From an uncultured Clostridia bacterium (GTDB lineage: Bacteria > Bacillota > Clostridia > Oscillospirales > Acutalibacteraceae), in contig CALEII010000033.1 of assembly GCA_937876205.1 (NCBI GenBank), positions 83,650 through 147,649 of the forward strand: a DNA stretch of 64,000 nucleotides. The letters run 5' to 3'. Of the stretch, positions 50,465 to 60,084 are shown one piece after another; the stretch's first letter is position 1; each line of letters opens with the position of its first letter. Position numbers and translations under genes: made by a program. Under the pieces are notes generated by a model. The model did no database searches. It was given only the letters and a program-made list of their open reading frames with translations, and was not told where the DNA came from.

Positions 50465-51127
50465 TCACAAAACCATCCTGATGTCTTCTGCTGCCTGAGT
50501 CAATGACTTGTCCTTCAGGAACAATGAGCTTGTGCCCAGAACAAAAATGTCTGCACCTTTTTTGCTGAGCTTTCTGCCGTTCTCAATGCTGATGTTGCCG
50601 TCAACTTCAATCAGAATATCGTTGCAGTTCTGTTCGCTCAGAAGCCTTTTTGCATTTTCAACCTTACGCTCTGCGCCTGCAAACAGCTTCTGCCCTGCAA
50701 AGCCGGGGCTGACAGTCATAACAAGGAGCATATTGATGTAATCTGTCAGGTATTCTGCATTGCAAAGGGGAGTCTGAGGATTTATTGCCAGACCGGCTTT
50801 GCAGCCCTTGTTTTTTATCATTTCAAGTGTCCTGTGAATGTGCACTTCTGATTCGTAATGCACGCAGATGATGTCATTTTCATCTGTATTCATTCTGTCT
50901 ATAAACTCTGACGGCTTATTGACCATCATATGAATGTCAAGAGGAATATCTGTAATTTTCTTGATTGCATTGACAAGGTCAAAGCCCAGTGTGATGTTAG
51001 GCACAAAGGAACCGTCCATTATGTCAATATGGAGATAGTCAATCCCTGCTTTTTCAAGCTCTTTTATTGATTTTTCAAGATTCAGAAGGTCAGCACACAT
51101 TATTGATGCCGATAAAAATTTAGACAT
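50465..51127 (-). CDS. Ribulose-phosphate 3-epimerase family protein
   Basis: 220 residues, a (beta/alpha)8 barrel. Conserved parts: SASIMCADLLNLEKSI (N-term), HIDIMDGSFVPNITLG with the metal-binding His and Asp, DIHMMVNKPSEFID, VMTVSPGFAGQKLF (catalytic/phosphate loop) and EVDGNISIENGRKLS with the catalytic Asp. The family contains RPE and allulose-6-phosphate epimerase. Because it sits with a ribokinase and a dehydrogenase, a peripheral sugar-phosphate role is likely. RBS and start at ATG 51127 are unremarkable. Confidence 0.88.
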   Translation of the reverse strand: MSKFLSASIMCADLLNLEKSIKELEKAGIDYLHIDIMDGSFVPNITLGFDLVNAIKKITDIPLDIHMMVNKPSEFIDRMNTDENDIICVHYESEVHIHRTLEMIKNKGCKAGLAINPQTPLCNAEYLTDYINMLLVMTVSPGFAGQKLFAGAERKVENAKRLLSEQNCNDILIEVDGNISIENGRKLSKKGADIFVLGTSSLFLKDKSLTQAAEDIRMVL

Positions 51128-51148
51128 TCCTTATATTCCTTTCTTATA

Positions 51149-52156
51149 TCAGAAATTGTAGTCAGGCTTTACGGGACAGCCTGTTTCTGATGCTTTTACA
51201 ATTGCAAGACATACTTCAACTGTTTTTGCTCCCTCAAGAGCATTTGTCGCAACAGGAGAATTGTTGAGTATTGCATCGGCAAATACACTGAATTCTGCTG
51301 CCGCATTGTGGTTGTTGACTTCAATATCAATGATTTCGGGCTCGTGTGCCATTTCGTCGTCACCGATAACGAAAAGCTGCATTGTGGGTGAGGTGTTGTC
51401 GCAGATGATTGTACCCTTTGTGCCGTAAATCAGTGTTCTCATTGTATAATCACGCTTACAGCCTGTTGAAACAAAAACTTTACCTATAACATCATTCGGG
51501 AATTTCATTATTGCGATTGTTGCATCGTCATATGCAACCTGAGGCAGAAGCTTATGAGTGCCGTAAGCCATAACCTCCTCAGGGTCGCCTGCGAGCCAGC
51601 GTAAAAGGTCAACAGCGTGGCATCCGCCGCCGATAACACCGTGTCTTTTCGGGTCCTGACGCCAGTTGTCAACAAGGTACATATAGTCGTGGGCATATTC
51701 TGACTCTACATAATAGATTTCACCTATTATACCTGAGTCGATAAGCTCTTTTGCCTTGATGAATGCAGGTGTGAAACGGCATATCTGACCGACCATAAAT
51801 CTTGCATCTGATTCTTTTTCAGCTTCAATGATATCTTTCAGGTCCTCTCTTGTGAGTGCAAGAGGCTTTTCGCAGAGTACGTGCTTGCCTGCACGCAGGA
51901 ATTCCTTTGAAACCTGCACGTGCTGCTGGTCGGGGATTGCAACAGTGACAACATCTATGCTTTTGTTGTCTAACAAATCACGGTAGTCAGTGAACCATCT
52001 GTCTTCGGGAATGTCATATCTTTTACCGGCAAATTCAAGAGCTTCTTTATCGCAGTCGCAGATTGCTCCGATTTCGGCATTACAGCTCATTGCACCCTCA
52101 ACGTGTGACATACCGAATTTCATACCGATATTGGCAACAACTAATTTTTTTTCCAT
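51149..52156 (-). CDS. Gfo/Idh/MocA-family oxidoreductase
   Basis: 335 residues. N-terminal Rossmann fold (VANIGMKFGMSHVEGAMSCN, about 6-25) and the family box CEKPLALTREDL (about 94-105), then the alpha/beta C-terminal domain with GGCHAVDLLRWLAGDPEEV (catalytic/binding His about 180). It oxidises or reduces a sugar or inositol-type substrate with NAD(P). It shares an operon with the epimerase and kinase, 21 bases apart, and follows the exported DUF4838 protein. Confidence 0.88.
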   Translation of the reverse strand: MEKKLVVANIGMKFGMSHVEGAMSCNAEIGAICDCDKEALEFAGKRYDIPEDRWFTDYRDLLDNKSIDVVTVAIPDQQHVQVSKEFLRAGKHVLCEKPLALTREDLKDIIEAEKESDARFMVGQICRFTPAFIKAKELIDSGIIGEIYYVESEYAHDYMYLVDNWRQDPKRHGVIGGGCHAVDLLRWLAGDPEEVMAYGTHKLLPQVAYDDATIAIMKFPNDVIGKVFVSTGCKRDYTMRTLIYGTKGTIICDNTSPTMQLFVIGDDEMAHEPEIIDIEVNNHNAAAEFSVFADAILNNSPVATNALEGAKTVEVCLAIVKASETGCPVKPDYNF

Positions 52157-52211
52157 AAATGTAAATCTCCTTTTATAGCTTAAGAAAATAGTTCAATATG
52201 TAAAGTCTTTA

Positions 52212-54410
52212 TCAGTTCTTTTTCTGCCTGATAAGATTTTTCATTGCGACGGCAAGAATAATGATTGCTTCAATGCCTGTGAGGATATACGCTGCAGCAA
52301 CATTGAATGCGGCAGCACCCACATTAAGCATATCTGACACAATGAATGTAAGTGAGTATAGCACGCCCCATATAACAGGCGCTGCAACGGCACAGATGAA
52401 TCTCTTCTTTTTGTCCTTTGTCATAAGTGCACCTGCAAAGGCAAAGAGAAGAACAATGAGCACAAGTGTCAGTGTGTAGCCGAATGTATCTGTACCGTGC
52501 AGGTATGCTCTTCTGTGCCAGCCGAAGAATTCAAAGAAAACACCTGCAAGTGCGGGAAGTGGGATAAAAATGAACTGTCTGGGTTTGTTAACAAGGGCAA
52601 GAATCAGCAATATTACGCTCATCAGTGCGGCAATACCGTAAAGTGCAATTGAAACGGGAAAAAGAATGTTATTGCCGATTGTTTCATATTTTCCGTTGAA
52701 GAATTTCAGTGCATCAGGTCCTGTTGTGTCACCCTCGTGACACATAGTGATACCCATTTCTTTTATATCTGCAATAAGCTGCTTTGCTTCCTTTTTATCG
52801 TAAACATTGAAGCCTTTCCAGTATCTCCAGCAGATTTCACTTCTCTTTATATTAGAAAGAATTGTGTCGTTATCGGCTTCATTCTTTGCATTTTCCCAGA
52901 GCTCATCTGCCTTTGCTATGTCTTCTTTGCTGAAATCGAGTGTTTCTGACATAGGGTCATAGATTTTAAGGTGCTGATTTTCGGGAACGGCTTTTTCTGT
53001 TGTCATATCGATAAACTGACGGATATTCTGCCAGCCTTTTCCGTAATATGCTCTCAGAAATTCATCCATACAGGCATTGTAATCGATATAAGGATTCTGC
53101 ATAAGCTTTGAGAGAAGATATGCTCTGAGTTCGCCGAATTCGCCGTCGCATCGGTCCATATAATAGTTGCCCTCTTCATAAATACCGACAACATTGTTTT
53201 CATAGAATACCTGAATGTTTTTCTGAAGCACTCCGAAATCGGGGAATATGCCCAGTGTATGTGCATAGTTTGTTGCATAATCCCATACATAAATACGCTT
53301 GCAGATTTTGCTCCATTCTGTAAGGTCTGCCATAAGAGACACATTTTCTGCACAGCTTTCATCATCAAGAGGGTGTGCAAAACAGCATTCAATTGTGCAA
53401 AGACGGACAATTACATTGTTTTCGGGTTTAACCTTTGCAGGAGCCTTTCTTGTGTATCTGTATGCGAATGTGTCGATTGCCACATTGGCATAGCCCGCAT
53501 CCCTGACAGCCTTTGCAATACGGTTTGCAAAGGTTATGTTTGTGCCCGAGTGAGAGCCGTTTTCGTCATCAATAGCCTTGCACTTTGCACACTGACACAT
53601 TTTCGCATCAGGGCCGCTGTCACCCTGAGTGAGTGAAATAATCTGCAGTGATGAATCGGGATTATGCTTTTCTTTCAGAAGATCCATAACCTCACTCAGA
53701 ACAAGGTTATATACATCTTCATTTGTAAGGCAGAGCTGTTCATTCTGTCTTATTCCGTTATGCAGAGCAAAATATTCGGGGTTTGATTCAAAATATTTAT
53801 CTCTTGAACAGAATTGTGAGCCTAAAGTGTGGGCAAAACCTGAAATGTATTCAACAGTACCGCCAAGCTCAGAGGGGATTGTTCTGTATGGACTGCCGTT
53901 GAGACCGTTTGCAAGTGAGTATTCGACATCACGGGGACTTTTCCAGTCAGTATCCGTGTATTCAAAAAAGGGTTTGTATTCTGTTTTTTCACCTGCGGGA
54001 ATGGTCAGTTTTTTGTTCTCAGGGATTGAGTGAAGCGTTGATGTGAACCATCTGCAGCCACAGTATTTTTCAAGGAATGCGTAAACGCCGTGAATGACAC
54101 CCCTTGTGCCTGAGCCGAGAATTGAAACCTCATTTTCTTTTGTTTCAATCACATATCCGTTGTCGGGGATGTCAGCTGAATAGCCGAGGGTGAATTTTAT
54201 TCCTTCACCGTCTTCATTGACAGGGAAGTCCTTACCTGTAATCTGTTTCATATACCTTGCAAGTGTGTCACCTGCAGCAATGAGTCGTGCATCATTCATA
54301 TCAGACAAAACAATATAACCTCCCGTTATTTTTTCTTCTGCACAGGAGAAAACAGGAAATGCAGAAGTGAATACAAGCATCATAGCAAGAAGCAAGCATA
54401 TTTTTTTCAT
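52212..54410 (-). CDS. Exported DUF4838 protein with C-terminal membrane helices
   Basis: 732 residues. Signal peptide (KKICLLLAMMLVFTSAFPVF), then a domain like GH67 N-terminal (about 30-145, GGYIVLSDMNDARLIAAGDT; SGTRGVIHGVYAFLEKYCGCRW) and a DUF4838 barrel (about 150-500). A hydrophobic C-terminal part (about 585-727) contains about four or five membrane helices, which anchors the catalytic part outside. DUF4838 proteins are predicted glycoside hydrolases. First gene of the operon, promoter at 54447-54475, so it likely releases the sugar used downstream. Confidence 0.75.
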   Translation of the reverse strand: MKKICLLLAMMLVFTSAFPVFSCAEEKITGGYIVLSDMNDARLIAAGDTLARYMKQITGKDFPVNEDGEGIKFTLGYSADIPDNGYVIETKENEVSILGSGTRGVIHGVYAFLEKYCGCRWFTSTLHSIPENKKLTIPAGEKTEYKPFFEYTDTDWKSPRDVEYSLANGLNGSPYRTIPSELGGTVEYISGFAHTLGSQFCSRDKYFESNPEYFALHNGIRQNEQLCLTNEDVYNLVLSEVMDLLKEKHNPDSSLQIISLTQGDSGPDAKMCQCAKCKAIDDENGSHSGTNITFANRIAKAVRDAGYANVAIDTFAYRYTRKAPAKVKPENNVIVRLCTIECCFAHPLDDESCAENVSLMADLTEWSKICKRIYVWDYATNYAHTLGIFPDFGVLQKNIQVFYENNVVGIYEEGNYYMDRCDGEFGELRAYLLSKLMQNPYIDYNACMDEFLRAYYGKGWQNIRQFIDMTTEKAVPENQHLKIYDPMSETLDFSKEDIAKADELWENAKNEADNDTILSNIKRSEICWRYWKGFNVYDKKEAKQLIADIKEMGITMCHEGDTTGPDALKFFNGKYETIGNNILFPVSIALYGIAALMSVILLILALVNKPRQFIFIPLPALAGVFFEFFGWHRRAYLHGTDTFGYTLTLVLIVLLFAFAGALMTKDKKKRFICAVAAPVIWGVLYSLTFIVSDMLNVGAAAFNVAAAYILTGIEAIIILAVAMKNLIRQKKN

Positions 54411-54446
54411 AGCACACGCATCCTCTTATATATGGTTATCAGTCTC

Positions 54447-54475
54447 AGTATATCATAACTTTTTTCAGTATACAA
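54447..54475 (-). promoter_or_regulatory. Promoter of the carbohydrate operon
   Basis: Minus strand TTGTAT (54475-54470), 17-base spacer, TATACT (54452-54447), 37 bases upstream of the DUF4838 gene. Confidence 0.75.
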
Positions 54476-54481
54476 GCAGAT

Positions 54482-55159
54482 TCAGCTGTTATTCTGTTGG
54501 GTTTTGTAAAGCTTTTTTGCTTCAAAAAAAGCAAAAATAATGCAGATGAAAGAATAAACGGAAAATATGAGATAGGTTGCAGTTTCGGGAGTGTCGCTGA
54601 GCATTGTTATGTAAAGAATTATTCCGATTATGCCGTTTATCAGCATTAAGAATGTGTATTCAACATAGGCGAACATCGTCAGAAAATATATTATTATGCC
54701 GAGTATGTTTGTGACACTGTCAAGAAAAACATATTCGGAGCCTATGAGAGGCAGCACGATCCACATAACAACCAATGCCGCAAGATAGCCTGTTGCCAGC
54801 AATATTCTCTGCTTTGTATTCAGTTTGCGCAGCATCGTGGAGTGCTCCCATTTATTTTTGTTCCAACGGATAAAGGTGAGAAGCTGAATCGGGAAAGAAA
54901 ACAGCACTGCCGAAAAAAGTGAGCCGTAAAGATTATAATAGAAGTAAACCACACCGTAAAGCAGTGAGTTTATGCTTCCCATAAGGCTTGCATATCGGTT
55001 TACACGGGACTGCAGCATACCGATTATCAGTGAAACGTATAATGGCAGAATACGGAAGAAGCTCTGCTTATGGTAAATGCCCACGGCTGTGATAAGAATT
55101 GCCGTGCATCCCATAAGTACAAAGATAAAAACATCTTTTTTTGAAAACCGTTTGTTCAT
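54482..55159 (-). CDS. PnuC-like nicotinamide riboside/mononucleotide transporter
   Basis: 225 residues with six to seven helices. The central part (RVNRYASLMGSINSLLYGVV then YFYYNLYGSLFSAVLFSFPI with QLLTFIRW) matches PnuC: an N-terminal glycine-rich helix, YGS-type kink and QL-x-x-xRW box. PnuC imports vitamin B3-type ribosides by facilitated diffusion, with a kinase trapping them inside. A vitamin riboside uptake role is inferred; thiamine is possible. AGAGGTAC precedes ATG 55159. The promoter is at 55238-55266. Confidence 0.72.
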   Translation of the reverse strand: MNKRFSKKDVFIFVLMGCTAILITAVGIYHKQSFFRILPLYVSLIIGMLQSRVNRYASLMGSINSLLYGVVYFYYNLYGSLFSAVLFSFPIQLLTFIRWNKNKWEHSTMLRKLNTKQRILLATGYLAALVVMWIVLPLIGSEYVFLDSVTNILGIIIYFLTMFAYVEYTFLMLINGIIGIILYITMLSDTPETATYLIFSVYSFICIIFAFFEAKKLYKTQQNNS

Positions 55160-55237
55160 ATCCGGTACCTCTGTAGTTGTTTGTCTGTTTTTTGTCAGCA
55201 GATAAGGTGAATCAGTTTATGTATAATCGCTTTGACA

Positions 55238-55266
55238 ATGATAGCATATTATTGATGCCGTTTCAA
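55238..55266 (-). promoter_or_regulatory. Promoter of the PnuC-like gene
   Basis: Minus strand TTGAAA (55266-55261), 17-base spacer, TATCAT (55243-55238). No NAD-type or THI-box riboswitch fits in the 78-base leader. Confidence 0.7.
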
Positions 55267-55348
55267 CAGATTTTTTCACCGGACAGGCTGATGTTGATGC
55301 AAAAAAACAGACGATATACTGTATAAAAAAGCACAAATTACAGAGTGC

Positions 55349-55377
55349 TTGCAAAATACAGAGCATAATGTTATAAT
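55349..55377 (+). promoter_or_regulatory. Promoter of the secreted beta-helix gene
   Basis: TTGCAA (55349-55354), 17-base spacer, TATAAT (55372-55377), 47 bases before ATG 55424. Confidence 0.75.
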
Positions 55378-55423
55378 GGAAATATAAATTGTAATATCAG
55401 GTATTTTTCAGAGGTGTTGCAAA

Positions 55424-57346
55424 ATGATGTCACGGATAATTTCAGTGTTAATGTGTATTGTTTCGGTTTTTAACGGTATGTTCGCTCAGGTTGTTTCTGA
55501 AATTGAGCTTAAAAACGAGCTTAAAAAGGGTAATTATGAGAGTCCGTACATTGTCAGACCTCTTGATGAGATAACAGTAAACGGTGTGCCGATTGATGAG
55601 TATACCGTTGCTGTACCCGACGGTGCCTTATATTCAAACGCCGCACAGACACTTTGTGATGAGATTTACGAGTCCTGCGGTAAAAAGCTTTCTGCATCTG
55701 AGAGCTCCTCCAAAACATTTGTTATCAGTGAAAAGCTCAACGATGCAGATGTTTTCAGTCTTGAAGTCAGAGACGGTAATGTTTATATCACAGGCAGTGC
55801 AGCAGTCGGCATATCAAGAGGTATAACTGCTTTTGCAGATGAGGTATTGCTTGAATCAGACGGAAGCTTTGATTTCACAGACGGTTATGAGTACACAAAA
55901 ACCTTCACAGATTATGTAACTTATGAGACTTTCGGAGCTGTCGGTGACGGAAAAACAGATGACTTCGATGCTGTTGTAAAAACTCACGACTATGCGAACG
56001 CAAACGGCTTGAGTGTTTTTGCTTCTGAAACTGCCTCATATTATATCGGCGGTGCAAATAAAACTGCTTGCGTTATGACCGATACAGACTGGTCAACCGC
56101 ACGGTTTATTATTGATGATACCGATGTTGAAAACAGAAGTGCGTGGGTATTCAGTATTGCTCCCTCACAGAGTTCTGAAAATATAACCGAAAAGGTTGCA
56201 CCTTCTCTTAAAATTGATGCAACAAATATCGGCACAGCACTTGATAAAAAGAGTCTTGTTGTGCTGACAGATTCCAATGTGAAGAGATATATCCGTAAGG
56301 GGCTCAATCAGAATTCGGGCAGTAATCAGACAGATGTTATTCTCGTTGATGAAAACGGAAGCATTTCACCCGATACTCCTCTTATCTGGGATTTTGATGC
56401 AATCACAGCTGCCACTGCTTACCCCATTGATGAGAAAACACTTACAGTAAAGGGCGGATTTTTTACAACAATTGCAAACAATGCCCCCTCTGAGTACACT
56501 TATTACACAAGAGGCATTCAGGTAAGACGATCAAATACTCTTATTGACGGAATTTATCACGATATTAAAAATGAAGGCAGCACAAGCGCACCCTATTCGG
56601 CATTTGTCAGCCTTTCGTGCTGCGTTGATGTGACAGTGAAAGACTCAACCTTCACAGGTCACAAAAAATATGCAACAATCGGCTCTGCAGGCTCAAGTGT
56701 GCAGATGGGAACCTATGATATAGGCGCCGCAACGGCAGTCAATGCAAAGTTTATCAACTGCAATCAGACAAACGATATAACTGATATTGATTATTGGGGA
56801 ATTGCAGGCACAAACTACTGCAAGAATCTTGTCTATGACGGCTGTGCACTTTCACGCTTTGATGCACATCAGGGCGTACTCAATGCAACGGTTATAAACT
56901 CGGTTCTGGGACACCACGGAATAAAGCTTATCGGCAGCGGAACAGCGCTGATTGAGAATACCACTGTTCTTGCTGAAGATTTTGTTGCACTGCGTTCAGA
57001 TTACGGTGCAACCTGGAACGGTGATCTGGTTATACGCAACTGCAGATTCTATCCCACAGGTGTGGCAAATCATATTATCAATGCAGAGAATTCAGAGGAC
57101 CACGATTTCGGATATACCTGCTATCTGCCGCAGAAAATAGAGGTTGACGGCTTGTATGTTCACAGACTCGGAAAAAATTATCTTTTCAATATGGTTAATT
57201 CAAAGCATATTTTCGATTCTTATGATGCAGAATATCCCGTCGTGCCTCCCGAGGAAATTTCAGTCAGGAATTTCAGCAGTCTGCTTTCAGATGAGCTCGC
57301 CGTCTCAATGAATAAGGCAATATTCAAGATCTCTGTTACATCATAA
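55424..57346 (+). CDS. Secreted right-handed beta-helix protein (pectate lyase/GH28-like)
   Basis: 640 residues. A signal peptide or anchor is at the N-terminus (MMSRIISVLMCIVSVFNGMF). Residues about 165-185 carry TYETFGAVGDGKTDDFDAVV, the sequence that opens the pectate-lyase-superfamily beta-helix (polygalacturonase, rhamnogalacturonase and phage tailspike proteins). Repeated coil segments follow to about 600. No catalytic set (for example the NTD/DD/GHG of GH28) is clearly identified, so it may be a lyase-like or binding protein. AGAGGTG precedes ATG 55424; ATG 55427 is possible too. Confidence 0.72.
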   Translation: MMSRIISVLMCIVSVFNGMFAQVVSEIELKNELKKGNYESPYIVRPLDEITVNGVPIDEYTVAVPDGALYSNAAQTLCDEIYESCGKKLSASESSSKTFVISEKLNDADVFSLEVRDGNVYITGSAAVGISRGITAFADEVLLESDGSFDFTDGYEYTKTFTDYVTYETFGAVGDGKTDDFDAVVKTHDYANANGLSVFASETASYYIGGANKTACVMTDTDWSTARFIIDDTDVENRSAWVFSIAPSQSSENITEKVAPSLKIDATNIGTALDKKSLVVLTDSNVKRYIRKGLNQNSGSNQTDVILVDENGSISPDTPLIWDFDAITAATAYPIDEKTLTVKGGFFTTIANNAPSEYTYYTRGIQVRRSNTLIDGIYHDIKNEGSTSAPYSAFVSLSCCVDVTVKDSTFTGHKKYATIGSAGSSVQMGTYDIGAATAVNAKFINCNQTNDITDIDYWGIAGTNYCKNLVYDGCALSRFDAHQGVLNATVINSVLGHHGIKLIGSGTALIENTTVLAEDFVALRSDYGATWNGDLVIRNCRFYPTGVANHIINAENSEDHDFGYTCYLPQKIEVDGLYVHRLGKNYLFNMVNSKHIFDSYDAEYPVVPPEEISVRNFSSLLSDELAVSMNKAIFKISVTS

Positions 57347-57362
57347 AACAGCAAAACAACAG

Positions 57363-57400
57363 AAGCTCCCTCTGCCGTTACGGTAAAGGGAGCTTTTTAT
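57363..57400. terminator. Bidirectional terminator between beta-helix gene and SulP gene
   Basis: AAGCTCCCT (57363-57371) with AGGGAGCTT (57387-57395), inner partial pairing GCCG/CGGT, then TTTTTATAT. The minus-strand side is less U-rich. Confidence 0.8.
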
Positions 57401-57462
57401 ATAGCTATTCTGAGTTCTGTGCTGAATAGTTTCAAAGCAAAGCAGAGTGCTCAGAAGTTTGA

Positions 57463-59097
57463 TTATTTTGCTGCAATTGCAAGTGCCTCGTCAATATTTT
57501 CTGCAATGATAATTTCATCAAGGAGCTTTGCTTTTTCAAGTGAGTGCATAGGCTGTTCATTGACGTGCGAAAGAATGATTGTCTTTCCCTGTTTTTTGCA
57601 CAGTCTGATGATTGTTTCAAGACTGTGGAGTCCTGTTGCATCAATTGCGGGAACACTTCTCATTCTGAGAATAAGTACCTGCTTTTTGCCGTGTCTGATA
57701 ACATCTGCAATTTTTGTTGACGCACCGAAGAAAATGGGTCCTGTGATTTCAAAGACAATTGTGTTTTCGGGAACTTTCTTGAGCTTTATGCTTGCTTCGT
57801 CTGTGTTTTCGTCAATTTCTTCCCAGCCGTAAGCATCAGTAACATCACTCATACGCTTCATAAACATGACTGTTGCAAGAATTACACCAACGATGATTGC
57901 AACAACAAGGTCAAATACAACTGTGAGAACGAATGTGACAAGAAGAACAAGAGTGTCACTCTTGGGAGCTTTTTTGATGATTCCCGCAAACTCTCTCCAT
58001 TCACTCATATTGTAAGCAACAACAAAAAGAATTGCTGCAATTGTGGGCATAGGAATGAGTGCCGCATAGGGCATAAGAACGACAAGCACAAGAAGCAGAA
58101 CGATTGCGTGAACCATACCTGCAACGGGTGTTCTGCCGCCGTTTTTGATGTTTGCCGCAGTTCTTGCAATGGCTCCTGTTGCAGGGATACCTCCGAAAAG
58201 AGCAGAAGCAATGTTACCTGCACCCTGAGCAATAAGCTCTGTGTTTGAGTTGTGGCGGCTGCCTGTCATACCGTCTGCAACAACACAGGAAAGAAGAGAT
58301 TCGACTGCAGCAAGAACTGCAATTGTAAATGCGTCGGGAATGATAGCCTTAACTGTATCAAATGAAAATTCGGGAATTGAGGGGAGGGGGATTGATGATG
58401 AAATTGTGTAAAGTGAGCCGATTGTGTTTACATTCATATCAAAGACCTTCACAAGCACTGCTGAAATCACAATTGCAAAAATTGAAGGGGGAATCTTCTT
58501 GATGAATTTCGGGAAGATTATCAGCACCGCAAGAGAAACGGCACCGATTATGAATGCTTCGTAATTGAAAGTATGAATCTGATGAATAACTTCTTCGACT
58601 TTTTCTACAGTTTCAATGGGTGAATTGACAAATGTAAGCCCGAGGAAGTCTTTGAGTTGTCCGATAATCAGTGTTACTGCAATACCTGTTGTAAAGCCCG
58701 TTGTTATAGTGTATGGGATGAATTTTATAAGGCTGCCGAGCTTGAGTACGCCCATTACTATAAGCAGAATACCTGCAATCAGTGTTGCAAGAACAAGGCC
58801 TGAAAAACCGTTTTCGGCAACAATACCTGCAACAATAGTTGCGAATGCTGCTGTAGGGCCTGCAATCTGTACACGGCTGCCGCCGAGCATAGAAATGACA
58901 AAGCCTGCTACAATTGCAGTGTAAAGTCCCTGCTCAGGTGTAACGCCTGATGCAAGAGCCAGTGCAATTGAAAGAGGGAGTGCGATAATGGCAACAATGA
59001 GACCTGCAGTAAGGTCCTTGCCGAACTGGGCACCGCTGTATCCCTTAAGGCTTGAAATGAGCTTCGGTTTAAAAATGGGTTGTTTTGAGTTATTCAT
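57463..59097 (-). CDS. SulP-family anion transporter with STAS domain
   Basis: 544 residues. The membrane domain (about 25-410) has the SulP signature near the N-terminus (DLTAGLIVAIIALPLSIALA, then SGVTPEQGLYTAIVAGF), IAGPTAAF and the PIPxTGAIARTAANIKNGGRT loop. The cytoplasmic C-terminal STAS domain (about 440-544: VFEITGPIFFGASTKIADVI, MRSVPAIDATGLHSLE) is typical. SulP transporters move sulfate, bicarbonate or other anions, usually as proton or sodium symport. Its own promoter is at 59130-59158. Confidence 0.92.
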   Translation of the reverse strand: MNNSKQPIFKPKLISSLKGYSGAQFGKDLTAGLIVAIIALPLSIALALASGVTPEQGLYTAIVAGFVISMLGGSRVQIAGPTAAFATIVAGIVAENGFSGLVLATLIAGILLIVMGVLKLGSLIKFIPYTITTGFTTGIAVTLIIGQLKDFLGLTFVNSPIETVEKVEEVIHQIHTFNYEAFIIGAVSLAVLIIFPKFIKKIPPSIFAIVISAVLVKVFDMNVNTIGSLYTISSSIPLPSIPEFSFDTVKAIIPDAFTIAVLAAVESLLSCVVADGMTGSRHNSNTELIAQGAGNIASALFGGIPATGAIARTAANIKNGGRTPVAGMVHAIVLLLVLVVLMPYAALIPMPTIAAILFVVAYNMSEWREFAGIIKKAPKSDTLVLLVTFVLTVVFDLVVAIIVGVILATVMFMKRMSDVTDAYGWEEIDENTDEASIKLKKVPENTIVFEITGPIFFGASTKIADVIRHGKKQVLILRMRSVPAIDATGLHSLETIIRLCKKQGKTIILSHVNEQPMHSLEKAKLLDEIIIAENIDEALAIAAK

Positions 59098-59129
59098 ATT
59101 CTCACCGTTTCAATATATTTTACGGATTG

Positions 59130-59158
59130 ATTATATGCTTAAATAAAACAGTTTTCAA
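59130..59158 (-). promoter_or_regulatory. Promoter of the SulP gene
   Basis: Minus strand TTGAAA (59158-59153), 17-base spacer, TATAAT (59135-59130), 32 bases upstream of ATG 59097. Confidence 0.82.
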
Positions 59159-59233
59159 GAAAAAAACAGCCAAAAAAATTAATTCTGTGATTTGTTGAAA
59201 TCAGACAAAGAATTGAAGTAAAATATGTGCAAA

Positions 59234-59260
59234 ATTCCCTGTCAAAAAGCGACAGGGAAT
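59234..59260 (-). terminator. Terminator of the SGNH hydrolase gene
   Basis: ATTCCCTGTC (59234-59243) with GACAGGGAAT (59251-59260); a TTTT stretch follows on the minus strand. Confidence 0.85.
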
Positions 59261-59265
59261 GGATT

Positions 59266-59907
59266 TTAACAGTATTCAATCATTTGTGCAATTGCATCTG
59301 CCATAAATTTATGACCAAGGGTTGTCGGGTGTATTCCGTCAACGGCAAGGTCCGCCGGTGCTGTTGTTTTCTGTGCTTCATCGAAAACTTCCTGCATATC
59401 AATGACTGCTGCACCGTGTTCAAGTGCGACGGTTCTGAGCAATTCGCGGTATTCATTGAGCACTTTATGAAACGGGAATTTTTCCTCCATCGTATCAATC
59501 ATAAAAGGCATTATGTAAAGAATTTGTGCATCAGGCAGTTCTGTTTTCAGTCTTCTGTATATTTCACGGATGTGAGGCTCCATAGGACGAAGAAGTGGAG
59601 GATATTTTTCGGGTACATAATTTTCCCATGCATCATTGACGCCGATAAGCATAATAATCACGTCGGGTTTAAGATTGATGCAGTCATTTGTCAGCCTGTC
59701 ATAAATGTGGTATGTTCTGTTGCTGGCTATACCCCTGATTTCAACTTTAATATCACGGCTGAAATTTCTGAATATTTTTTTGAGCTGTAAGGCATAAATG
59801 TTTTTGCCTTTTATCTTCAGATTCTGCTTGCGGTTGAATTTCACATCAGTTATACTGTCACCTAAAAATAAGATTTTGCTATCTTTTTTTATAATGATTT
59901 TGTCCAT
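59266..59907 (-). CDS. SGNH/GDSL-family hydrolase
   Basis: 213 residues. Block I FLGDSITDVKFN (Ser near residue 18), block III IGVNDAWENY, block V DGIHPTTLGHK (catalytic Asp and His). These are the SGNH family blocks of esterases, lipases and sugar deacetylases; the compact size and lack of signal peptide fit an intracellular carbohydrate esterase or lysophospholipase. Start ATG 59907 follows ATAGGAGGG. Monocistronic. Confidence 0.88.
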   Translation of the reverse strand: MDKIIIKKDSKILFLGDSITDVKFNRKQNLKIKGKNIYALQLKKIFRNFSRDIKVEIRGIASNRTYHIYDRLTNDCINLKPDVIIMLIGVNDAWENYVPEKYPPLLRPMEPHIREIYRRLKTELPDAQILYIMPFMIDTMEEKFPFHKVLNEYRELLRTVALEHGAAVIDMQEVFDEAQKTTAPADLAVDGIHPTTLGHKFMADAIAQMIEYC

Positions 59908-59937
59908 ACCAGCCCTCCTATAGAAAAGTCTGATTAA

Positions 59938-59966
59938 ATTATAACATTAATCTGCCGTAAACACAA
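59938..59966 (-). promoter_or_regulatory. Promoter of the SGNH hydrolase gene
   Basis: Minus strand TTGTGT (59966-59961), 17-base spacer, TATAAT (59943-59938). Confidence 0.6.
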
Positions 59967-59979
59967 TATTTATGAAAAA

Positions 59980-60001
59980 TCCCCACCGATTACGATGGGG
60001 A
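59980..60001 (-). terminator. Terminator for an older minus-strand transcript
   Basis: On the minus strand CCCCATCG pairs with CGGTGGGG (a G-U pair included), then ATTTTTC. It follows minus-strand sequence with stop codons at 60012 and 60031 but no intact gene (see findings). Confidence 0.6.
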
Positions 60002-60084
60002 AAATATTATATTACGCTGTTTCGTAAGAATCAGCCTTCCTTGATTGCTGCCTGAGCTGCAGGGAAGAAATGTAGGAGATTTTC

